Origin: Lucifuga dentata
Taxonomy: Eukaryota > Chordata > Actinopteri > Ophidiiformes > Bythitidae
Assembly (NCBI GenBank): GCA_014773175.1
Contig: VXCM01003402.1
Span: forward strand, 1-64,000
DNA: 64,000 nt
Direction: 5' to 3'
Shown: one piece after another, positions 49,313-59,239 of the stretch
Numbering within the stretch: the first letter of the stretch is position 1
Layout of the letters: each line of letters opens with the position of its first letter
The notes under the pieces: model-generated
Told to the model about the DNA's origin: nothing
The model's input: only the letters and a program-made list of their open reading frames with translations
Databases searched by the model: none
Made by a program: the position numbers and the translations under genes

Positions 49313-49347
49313 TGACGTAATTATTGATGGTCACGGGGCTGACGTCA
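49313..49347 (+). promoter_or_regulatory. CRE pair in the drap1-like promoter
   Basis: TGACGTAA at 49313-49320 and the palindromic consensus CRE TGACGTCA at 49340-49347 lie 155-190 bp upstream of the drap1-like ATG and 24 bp after the end of a MITE. This suggests CREB/ATF-type control. An N in a poly-T run at 49375 may hide bases between the CRE and the gene. Confidence 0.55.
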
Positions 49348-49502
49348 GGTTTTCTTTTTTTTTTTTTTTTTTTTNTTTTTTTTTTTTTTTTTTTCTTTTC
49401 GTTAACTTGACTTCCTGTCAAAGATAAACAAATGGCCGAAGCGGCGTTTATCGGTAAAAACATGCAAAATGTGATGAAAACGCGGGGGTTAAAACGCGTG
49501 AA

Positions 49503-52277
49503 ATGCCAGGACAGAAGAGAAAATACAACGTGCGGTTTCCTCCTGTGAGTAAAAACAATATGATGTGCCATTTTAATACTCTTTAAGAACAAAAACCAGC
49601 TAGCTACCTGTTAGCCTCCTGCTAACTCTGTTCAAGTGAATGTAGCATGGTGGGCTACTGATACCTTCAGGGTCTGTCAGGAAAGTCCGGTATCACCCAG
49701 AGTGGTAAATAACATGAATATCAACCAAATTTTTTGGTGACATCCGGGTTACCAGAACGGGACATTTACAAGGCAGAGAGATTATAAGCCATGTCAACAG
49801 CTAATGCTAAAAGTGAGTCTGTACACAACAGTATTTAGCTGAAACATTAATGTAAGCTGAGTTTTATTCAGTTATTCAGTATTCCACGGTCTTATATTTT
49901 TAGTCTGTTTCCTGGAATGTTTGTTGGCTGATTTCTAAATTATGTTTATTTCTGTTTCTGGTTCATTCAGAATTGAATATTAGCTTATCTTTATAACTGT
50001 ACTTTATATTCCGATCCTATTTTTTCTACCTATGATCGAAGTATTTTCACTCTGATCTTGTGAATACAGGATTTACCAAGCAGCACCTGAAGGCATCAGT
50101 TTAACTTGTATGTAATTTTTCTGCATGACAGTGCTGAAATCCTTCTTTTCACTACCAGACTCGCATCAAAAAGATCATGCAGAAAGACACAGAGGTGGGG
50201 AGGATTGCAATGGCAGTTCCTGTGATCATCTGTATCTTTTTTTCAAAGACAAAAAAAAAGAAAGAAAAAAAAAACACTTCATAGCTCATTCCTTATTGTC
50301 CTGCTCAGAACTTATCAGTCAACCATCATATTTAAAAAAATCATGTAAGCATTCCTGGTGCTCGTTACTTTCACTTTTACAGGTAATTAAGTGTGTTTTT
50401 GTAAAGCAGACATGCAGAAATGTGTTGAGTGTGTGTTTTGTAGTTTGATGCTCCTGAACAGCAGAGATCAGCGCGGGTGTTGGAGATGTTTCTGACGTCT
50501 TTGCTGACAAAAACCTGCCTGATAACTCAGTCCAACTTCAGCACCGTCATGTCAGTCGCTCACATGTAAGTCAGCCTGCTGTTCACCTTCACACAGGTAC
50601 GACGGCTGAATGACTCAGAATGGAGCTGTATAGTTAATAAATCTGCTCTCTCAAAATAACAAGGCCCGTTTTAATTCAAGGTTATATTTCTGTTTTTGAT
50701 GTATAGCTCAGCATTTATAGATATTTTCATGTCATGTAGGAAGCAGTGCATCGAGTCTGAGAAACTCTTCCACTTCCTGAAAGATCTGGCAGAGCGAGCC
50801 GCATCTACAGGAGCTCAGAGGGACACCAGAGGAATGAGCATGTGGCCGTTATACAGGTAAAGGAAATCTCATTATTAGTTATTACAGTATTTAAAGAGTT
50901 TCAACTCAAACAGGTTTGATGTAAAAATGCTTCCAGGTGTCACTGCTCTTTAGGCTGGTGATTGTCTTTTCAGATAAGGCAATTAGTTTATTCAAAATAT
51001 ATTAAACAGAAAAAGAAGGGGGAACTTACTGGAAATCAAATTGTCAAAATAATAGGTTTCAAGAAAATCTTACCAAGAACATACACACTTTAGTATAATG
51101 AAACAATTCATATGTAGATTGATCTGAATTTTACCAGCTCCTGCTTCTTTAAGCATAAGAAATGCAATCTAAATGGTATTTACATGTTACTTGTTTTCCT
51201 TTTCAGGACCAAACATCCAGAAATTTCTGCCAAAAAACCATCAGAAATAGGAGAGATATCTTTGCGACAAAGCCGTGACTCACTCAACAGTCACCCAAGC
51301 TCCAGCGTACGTACTCTGATCTGAAAAATCATTTTTTTACTCACTTTCAGCTCTGTAGCAGCTTGTGAAACGCAAAATCCAAAAGGCCAAAAAGTTCATG
51401 GATTTATCTCCTTTTACTGATGTTTTCATGTGTTCTTTGTTAGGGTGAGTTAGACATTAAATGGTTAAACACCGTTGCTCAGTAGCACTTCAGCAGCTGT
51501 AAAGGTGACTCACCTCTCACTGATAAACGTTTCAAGGGTCCATTTCAGCACCGATAAATAATCTGTGGCCTCTACTGACCCCTACTGGTACAGAGCTAGA
51601 AGTGCGACAACACGGTGTAAAACTGATCTCCTAGTTTTGCCACCAGGGGGCGCCAGGTTGAAATGTTGGGGTTATGTTTCTACTGTATTTTATGTGTATT
51701 TCTGCCTAAATTTTTTATTTTTTTTTGTTTTTGTCATTTTTGGATTTTACGTAAATCTTTTCACCAATGCTCCTGCAAATTTCATCCAGTCTTCACAGTT
51801 TTTTTTTCAAAGTATATATAGATGAGCCTCAAAAGAAATTTGTTTTTTGTTTTTTTTTACATTACAAGCTGTTTGTGTAACTGGCTCCAAATTTTTTGCA
51901 GTATTGATTTATTTGACATAAAGTACTATAACCTCACACAAATTTGCAACTTAAATGATTTGTACATAAGAAGTCAATCCTTCACATTTGATGGCGTTTG
52001 GCCTGTTGTTGGTGCTGCAGCAACATGCTACATACTGATTCATCATGAATCTGACTAAATGTAAATTTTCCAAATTCCTCCTTGTACAAAGACCAAATTC
52101 ACAATCACAATGTATATTTTAATGTGGATCAGAATTCCAGTTGCAGATTAAGAAGTAATATTTTCTGTTGTATTTAACGGGATATTTAGGCCTTCTTCTG
52201 TGTGACATGCCTTTTTTTATTGTGGTGACTCATTTCCTCTTTCTCTGCAGGAGTCTGAGCTCTACATCCGTTTCTGA
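49503..52277 (+). CDS. drap1: DRAP1/NC2-alpha-like histone-fold protein, 6 exons
   Basis: Exons: 49503-49544, 50159-50231, 50472-50565, 50740-50856, 51207-51306, 52251-52277. Borders are GT-AG, phases agree, and the total is 453 nt (150 aa). The N-terminus is MPGQKRKYNVRFPPTRIKKI followed by MQKDTEVGRIAMAVPVIIS, the H2A-like histone fold of Dr1-associated corepressor (NC2 alpha), which pairs with Dr1 and represses TBP-dependent transcription in the nucleus. Helices 2-3 follow: RVLEMFLTSLLTKTCLITQS, MKQCIESEKLFHFLKDLAE. The C-terminus (about 95-150) is short and ends SELYIRF. It lacks the long acidic and Pro-rich tail of typical DRAP1 (about 205 aa in human), so this may be a diverged paralogue. 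A polyadenylation signal AATAAA lies at 52568-52573. The start was chosen because it is the only ATG that joins to the RFPP motif. Confidence 0.82.
51637..51655 (+). promoter_or_regulatory. Near-consensus CTCF binding site
   Basis: The 19-mer TTGCCACCAGGGGGCGCCA contains the CTCF core CCACCAGGGGGCGC in full. It lies in the last intron of the drap1-like gene. A full match of this length is unlikely by chance in AT-rich sequence, though occupancy cannot be read from sequence. Confidence 0.65.
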
Positions 52278-53144
52278 CTGAATATTAGACCAGAAAAAAC
52301 TCCAGAGAATTTAACACAGCATGTCTTTTCTAAATCTAATCTGTGTTTGAATTAGTGTAAGCTGGCAAAAACTGCTGTAGTCTTAAGTTGTTTTGAGAAA
52401 ATGTTCCAGTTATGTTTTAAGACTTATGCCTGCAAAGGTAGATCTGAGTTTAAGTTGAAGATCACAAGTTTTTTTTTGTTTGTTTTTTTTTTAGAATTGT
52501 GGCTTTTTTGAGTGAAGCCTTTACCTTCTTTTCATGAGAGCATATTGTGTGAATTCAGACAGTGAACAATAAAAAACTCTCTAGTTTGCGCTGAAGAAAA
52601 CATTACCGAAGTCATGCACTATTAAGTGCATCAGGCTTTAGTTTAAGTGAGATCTAACTTTATTTGTAGTTTATTCCTTTTGTGGTTTAGTTGAAAATGT
52701 GCTGCTGTGCTCTGTAACCTCTGCTCAAATACTGTTAGTGTTTATTTAGATAAATATTCTTTAAGATTTCTACACATTTTCCATTTTGATACTTTCATAC
52801 TGTGAAATCTGGTTTTACATGTTGACTGAAGGACAAATGTGATATTATTGATGCTGAGACAGTTTCATTCTGCATTCTAGTGAGATTTTTTTTTCGTTAA
52901 GAAACAGTGAAGTGTAAAGTTCATTATACGAACCAAATGAAGTGCTGGTTTTACTGAATAGCGGCTTTTGTGGTGAACTGTTTTGAGCATTTAATTTTTA
53001 AAGCACTTGTAAATTGACTTAAAAAAAAAGACAAAATTAAATATAATCAGAGTAAAATAAATAACTGTGACTGACAGGTTTAATGTGCTTACACAAATAA
53101 AACAAATCAAGAGTATACAGGGAATGGTTTATTCCAAAAAACCC

Positions 53145-53178
<34 letters not shown>

Positions 53179-53904
53179 NTTTTTTTTTTTTTTTTTTTTA
53201 CTGTAAATTTACATTTTGAAGCCAAATACAACAGTACATCTTCAGCTGCTACGCTAGCATAGCACAAGGAACAACTGGTTTTCATGTTCTGACAGCGTTA
53301 ACATTCCTGCTGAAGGTCTGAGCTGATCCGGTTCTCCGGTCCGTGATGTGAAGATATCAAACGTGAATGAGACGTTAAAGTACAGTACTGCTTAGCTACG
53401 CTGACAGACTTCACGAGGAAAGTTCAAATCCAGTAGTCATTCCTCTGTCTGGAACATGCATCTCAGCTGAAAGCATCTTCACTACAGCTAAACTTGAAAG
53501 AGTATAATAAGTAAAAAATAACATATGTCAGAATCAACATATTTCTCAAATAAAAGAAAACCAACACTTATTTTTAACTCTTGCAATAATTACATATGTA
53601 TAGAACTGGAGGCCAATTTGCATTAGTGGTTCAACAGATTTTCTTTTCAAACCATTTTCCATCTCGAGTCTCGCGGCCTGTTTACGCTCTTTTAAACATC
53701 CGACAAAATACTGAAGGGGAAAGTCGAGATTTAAATAAGTTTTAGAAATTAAAACCTTTACGTGTACAGGCAGGCGACCGGATGACCTACTGTTGAACTC
53801 ATGCTATGAGTTTAGAATGGGACGCTTTGTGCTGGAGACTGAAAGACATGAAGATTAAAAATCCAAAAATCAGGAAAAGAAAACAGTACTACAGCAGACC
53901 GTCT
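52278..53904. other. Tail-to-tail intergenic region, drap1-like 3' UTR and ahsa1 3' UTR
   Basis: A plus-strand AATAAA at 52568-52573 ends the likely drap1-like 3' UTR; another occurs at 53096-53101. A long T run with an N (53150-53199) sits midway. The right part is likely ahsa1 3' UTR on the minus strand. No other gene was seen. Confidence 0.45.
52568..52573 (+). terminator. Polyadenylation signal of the drap1-like gene
   Basis: AATAAA 291 bp after the stop codon, followed by T/G-rich sequence. Likely cleavage signal; an alternative is at 53096-53101. Confidence 0.55.
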
Positions 53905-56900
53905 TCAGAAGAGTCGCGCTCCGTAGCCAAAAGTCTGTTTTATAGCCTCAAAGTAGTATCTCTGCCAGCCTTCTTTCGTCCGCTCCTCCTCGCTCTCTGG
54001 GACGCCCCGACACTCCACCTTCAGCTCCGTCTCACTACTCCGGTCCAGGAAGGTCATCGCGATTGTCGCGTAATGTTCTATAATCCCGAAAAACATTCAC
54101 AAGTCAAATCGCCACCAGTGGAATCCAACAAAAGATTATATATCAAATCATTTGAGTTTCATCACTGAGAAAAAGAGTAAAGTGAAAGGAAAAATTACAG
54201 GCCTTTACTGAAATAATTCTGAGATCTGTTATTTCTGAATAGACATGTAATAGCACAGCAGTTAAAGGACCATACCGGCCATTCTGCATGTTTGAGCCTA
54301 ATATAATCAATTTTTATACAAGTAACATTACTGACAATCATTTCCCAAAGCATACTACTGGAACGGTGAATTAAAAATGTTTTTCCTACCTTCCAGACCT
54401 CCATTGGTTTCAGTTCATTCTGCTATTAAAATCAACTTGTTGATACTGTAAACGTTCTTGGGATAGGTAATCCATCATCACCAACAAGACGTGTATTCAG
54501 GTTTTTTTAGAAGTTATGTAATTTTAGTGTTTAAGCTCAATAAAAAGCGTGGAGTGAATGTATGCCTCCACCGGGGAATATAGTCCCAAAAGAAGACCTG
54601 CGTTTATGGAAAAATTTAAACAACTGTGACTTCATAATTTTGCTTAACTATTAGCAGAAAAAAAATTTATTTTTAAGGTGGGTGTATCACTGAAATATTT
54701 GATTTTGAAAGATTAAGAGATTTTGCTAAATATCAGGAAAGCTGAAATACAGTTTTATCCTTTGGGAAATGACGGCTGAAACATGGAAAATGGTTGGTAT
54801 GGTCATTAATCCATTAATCCAGGTGTTAATCCATGTGTTGCTATTTCTTTAAACTGAATCTGCAGAATTAATCTCTTTGATGGATATTAATTTTAATGTT
54901 GAAATGAAAATGACGTAGCACTAATGTACCGCAGGGCCAGTTGTTGTATCGCCACTTCATGACTATTTTCTCATCCGGTACCTGGAGGCAAAGCAATGAA
55001 AAGTCATTCAGACCTGAGCGTAACGGCATGAAGCACCATCACTTAAAAACATACAAAATTAGGAATAATATATAAAAGATATGTAACTCCACAACACTGA
55101 TGCACATATTAAGACGCTGTATGGTTTATAATCTCACCAGCTCTGTAAATTCACCAAAAACATTTCCGTCTAGCAGGCGGAACTTTCCTCCCCTCTCTCC
55201 ATCCACGGCGGCCGGAGCGTGCGTGAACGCCTGAACCATCTGCACGATAACGCAAACATTTCAACTCACCAGAAAACACAAGCAGTCACATTTTCACGAG
55301 CAAAACGTGACGCCGCTACTTTAATCAACCTGCGACTCTCACCTCCTGGTTGAGAAAGACTCTGTAGAGGTCAGCCGGTGAGGTCAGGAAGGTTTCTCTC
55401 ATGCTGAATTTACAGGTGGGAATCTTAACGCCGGTGTGGATCGGAGCGGCGGTGCTGCCTGAGGAGGAAATCTGCTTCACAAAACAACAACACAACGATG
55501 AAGGAAGACGCCCAGACTGAACGTTTAGAGCTTTCTTCCTTTCAGGGACAAAAGCTTCAGCCAAAAGTCTGAAACTGTAAAATCTAGAAGGTGTATAATG
55601 ACTGTCAGCACCAACCTGAGTTTTATCCCTTTTGACTTTGCACTGTGAAGACACCTGAGGCTTAGCCATGCCGTTTGCTGTCGGCAGAATCATTCCCTGT
55701 GTGAACTCTGAGGAAAAAGAAAAAAAAACAAAACTTTATCTTAAAACTTTATCATCACTAAGAGGCATTATTTTACGGTGTGTAGCACTTTTAAACTAAG
55801 AAAAAAATCAACTGAACTAATCAACTGTACATAAGTTACTATGATTTACTGTAAATGCTTTATTAATGGCCAGGGCCTTTATTTTCCTCAACTGCGGAGA
55901 AAACCCGGCCAATATTAGAAACAGGCTTTTATTTCGAATTTTAAGCTCTGTGTCTAACTTCGTGCTTCTCGCCAAACTTTCCTTCTGCTGTGTCACAATT
56001 TATTTGCGTCTATCAGTATTCCGTTAAAATGGGAATGACGACCACGGTAAAAATCTGTTAAATCAGCATTTGCTGCAATGGCTGCTAAGGGACGCGTGGT
56101 GAGATGTCAAACCAAAACGGGAGGGCAGCGGCAGCAGAATACGCAATATTTGCATGGACAGTAACAGACATACCAAACAGGCCTTTATTTGAGACCAGCT
56201 GCTATTTCATCCTGCGATTTTACCTCCAGGCTATAATTAGAAACGGGCCATTATTTGAATACTGGCTTTTAAGAGAGAATTTACCATATACAGTTTGATT
56301 TAACATGAGTTATATAACGCCATAAATACCTGAATATTATTATCCGATACTTTAAATCTTAAAATTGAATCATTTTTTGCTGTGAGCTGAAGTCATCCCG
56401 GTGAAAACCGGCGTCACGCTCACCTGTTTTTAAGAACCCGACGTAGCTTCCCAGAGCTTCACGCACGTTTTCAGCTCCCTTTGTCCTCATCAGAGCAGTC
56501 AGCGGGGTTTCAGGCTCGTCTTTGTTTAGTGAAACTGTAATCTGGACAAAAATGAAAGAGTGACATCATGACACCATTCCATCAACAACCAGTCAGCCAA
56601 TAAAAACTATGAAGCTTACATCAAGATCCTCCATGTCGTTCTCATCAGACAGGTTTGGAATCTCAATAGTTCCTTTATATTTCACTCCAGCTTTTGACGT
56701 TCCTGGTGAAATAAAAAGAGCACAAGTTTCAGCATCCAAAGCCTTGTTTCTTCTCCTCATTATGGAAAATAAAGAAGGTGCGAAAACTCATTTCAGCAGC
56801 AGCAGACGAGTTTGTCTCGTCTACAAGCCAATGATGCATTTCCATCTTTTTGTTTGCTTTATTCATTCTCGTAACAGTAATGCAACCATATAAATCATTT

Positions 56901-57543
56901 AATACTTCTGATCCCGTGCTTACCGGTCCAAGTTGCTTTCAGGTTCCATTCATAGAAGAAAATAAGTTTCCCTTTGCGGTTGTTGATGGAGGCTTCTCCT
57001 TCCACTTTGCTGACATCTGTCACCTCGCAACTCCCCTCCTCATTCTCCACACTCACCCCGAGGAGAAGAGCTTTTAGTTTGTCCGATGACCAACTTGTTG
57101 CATCTCGTTCAGTCCTGAAAAGTCCAGCAGAGACAACTTTTACATTTGAAAGTTGTTTTATCTACTTAGGGCGACTAACAGTTAAAAACTAAACGATATA
57201 CTGATTCTTCCAGTGTCCCAACACCAAAAATATGTTCTTATTCTACAAATTTCTGTAGCGTTTGTCTTCAACTTAAGCTGCATAAGAGACAATAATGAGG
57301 AGTTAAAGTTTTGTCAACCACTAAGCCACTGCCTGGAATATAAACTTCAAATTTACTTAATAGGAATTTACTACTGGTTTAATAGGGACTCTGGAATAGC
57401 GGGCTGAAAACAATGCCATCTAGAAGCCTTTTTTGGCCTATCAATCTATCTTATTCCCTAAAGGGAATAAGATAAATAGGCCAAATAGGCTTACTGGTCT
57501 ATCAAATAGGCCAAGTTTGCATAATTCCTCTATATGATGGGTT

Positions 57544-57574
<31 letters not shown>

Positions 57575-59019
57575 CCACCATCATATAAAGGAATTATGCA
57601 AACTCACAGATCCTGTCAACTTTTAGCTGTGTGATGATGGTGTTATGTAATGCAGCTGAAACCTCAGATTGACGTGAAAACTCTTTCCTACATTCCCTCA
57701 AAATGACAGCATACTAAATATGATCATCTCTGTGATAAATTATGCAATCCTTTGGAAGTTGCTTTTCATATTGTATTTAAATACACAGAAACAATCAGCT
57801 GTCCCAAAAGCACAAAAACGCTTTACAATCTAACAAAATGTGAAGTCGTGATGTACAGTGAACACAATCTGCAATTATCTAAATGAGCTAAAACATGTAA
57901 AAAATAGTTTTATGTCCCTTTAAAGTTGCAGAATGAAGAAATTAAAGGATAAAGAAAGGACAAAAAAGTGTCAAAAGCACTTTTCTGACTCCTTTTATTC
58001 CTAAAATAGAAAAACTTATGTACAACACTACATATTGCAGCCACAGACAATAATTAAAACTCGTTTATACCAGTACATTATCTAGTAGCACTTCCCCTCC
58101 CTGTAACAGTGTACTGTAGTACTGTACAGCATTACGCAACGCAGCATGTCATCCAGCTACACACGTGTGTTACAGCCATAAACGGCCGGTGAGTGTTGAC
58201 CAGCATCGCTAACCTCCACCACCTCCTCCACCCCACGGCCCTTCTGGATCACTGAGATCCGCTTTTGGTCCACATTTAAGCTTAAGGGGACCATGCTTTT
58301 GCGGTAACTGCGCCAAAACTACCTCAAAACTACCTTACCTCTACATATTAAGACCCAACATCACTGATGACTTTACAGCCACGGCTAAAAACTTATTTAT
58401 TCTCATTGGCTTTTTCTAACCAGCCTGACTTTTGAGTTATTGTTCATTGTGTCTTTTATTTATTCTTCTTGTCCTTTCCAAACCAGCCTGACATTTGAGT
58501 TATGTTTCACTGTCTTATCTTTCTGTTTTCATGTTGTCTCTTGGTGTTTTAATGTGTTTTATTTCCGCAATGGATATATTTATATGTGCTTTTGTTTTAC
58601 GGTCGTACAGCACTTTGGTCAACCTTATTGTTTTTAAATGTGGTTATCAATAAACCGACTTGACTAACAACCTCAAAATTACATTCAGTTGAATGCAGTC
58701 TAGCTAGCAACAACGGCAGCTACCTTGAAAATTATTATTAATTTGATAATTCTTGCAACTGTGATGCTAAAGACTCAACATCCCTCACACACAGAAAGCA
58801 TTAACATTTATTAGCCGGCAGAGAGGGCCAAAAGTTAAACGATTCGAGCTTTAGTTTGACATAAGTGTGGGTAAGATGAGTGAGTGGAGTTAGCTTTAGC
58901 CGGCTAGCTAGCAGCCTGTGTCCTTTCATCATGTCTTACCAGTGCCAGTTGTTGACATTAGTCGCATCAGCTCTCTCTTCTACGATCCACCGAGGGTCCC
59001 CTTCTCCCCATTTAGCCAT
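53905..59019 (-). CDS. ahsa1: Activator of HSP90 ATPase 1 (AHA1), 9 exons
   Basis: Exons (minus strand): 59019-58940, 57114-56924, 56702-56620, 56541-56424, 55707-55616, 55471-55343, 55239-55138, 54981-54930, 54077-53905. GT-AG borders and phases all match; 1020 nt, 339 aa, versus 338 aa recalled for human AHSA1. AHA1 is a cytosolic co-chaperone that stimulates HSP90 ATPase. The N-terminal domain (about 1-160) starts MAKWGEGDPRWIVEERADAT, then has NNRKGKLIFFYEW and IPNLSDEN. A charged/serine-rich linker spans about 175-200. The C-terminal START-like domain begins KIPTCKFSMRETFLTSP and ends EEERTKEGWQRYYFEAIKQT and FGYGARLF. All landmarks are intact. Teleosts have more than one ahsa1 copy, so the a/b suffix is left open. 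Intron 1 (57115-58939) holds hairpins and a LINE 3' end; intron 8 holds a MITE. Confidence 0.95.
54262..54809 (-). mobile_element. TTAA-MITE copy 10
   Basis: 548 bp, reverse orientation, ahsa1 intron 8. The right arm is shortened and reads GGTCATTAA. Confidence 0.87.
57432..57604. repeat. Two adjacent hairpins in ahsa1 intron 1
   Basis: Hairpin 1 (57432-57485) has 12-bp perfect inner arms ATCTTATTCCCT/AGGGAATAAGAT and outer TTTGGCCTAT/ATAGGCCAAA. Hairpin 2 pairs 57514-57540 with 57578-57604 (26 of 27 match) around an A run. Confidence 0.75.
58330..58670 (+). mobile_element. LINE 3' end in ahsa1 intron 1
   Basis: The tail ...CGTACAGCACTTTGGTCAAC...GTGGTTATCAATAAA matches the usual fish LINE 3' end layout. 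An internal ~50-bp unit (ccagcctgac...tgagttat) is repeated at about 58420 and 58483. Confidence 0.55.
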
Positions 59020-59110
59020 CTGGCTCGCTAAATAATTTTTAAAGTCTTAATTGAGAAAAGTATAAGGCAAAGAGTGCGTTCTGCTGCCGGTGAGTGGCCG
59101 GTGCACACTT

Positions 59111-59118
59111 TTCTAGAA
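59111..59118. promoter_or_regulatory. Heat-shock-element-like site upstream of ahsa1
   Basis: TTCTAGAA is an inverted pair of nGAAn units, the core of a heat-shock element, lying 92 bp upstream of the ahsa1 start codon. A weaker third half-site follows. AHSA1 is a known heat-inducible HSF1 target, so the placement is sensible; an 8-bp match alone could be chance. Confidence 0.5.
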
Positions 59119-59212
59119 GCCTCTCTAGCGGTGCTCCTGCATTTATTCGCCGTGCGTAGAAATTGCTGGAAACGGAACTTTGTGGAAGGAGGTTTAAAAA
59201 AAAGTCCCCTTG

Positions 59213-59220
59213 CCGGAAGT
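59213..59220 (+). promoter_or_regulatory. ETS-like site CCGGAAGT upstream of ahsa1
   Basis: CCGGAAGT matches the ETS/GABP core common in housekeeping promoters, about 195 bp upstream of the ahsa1 start. Motif match only. Confidence 0.4.
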
Positions 59221-59239
59221 GTTTCTCTGAAGATTGGTT

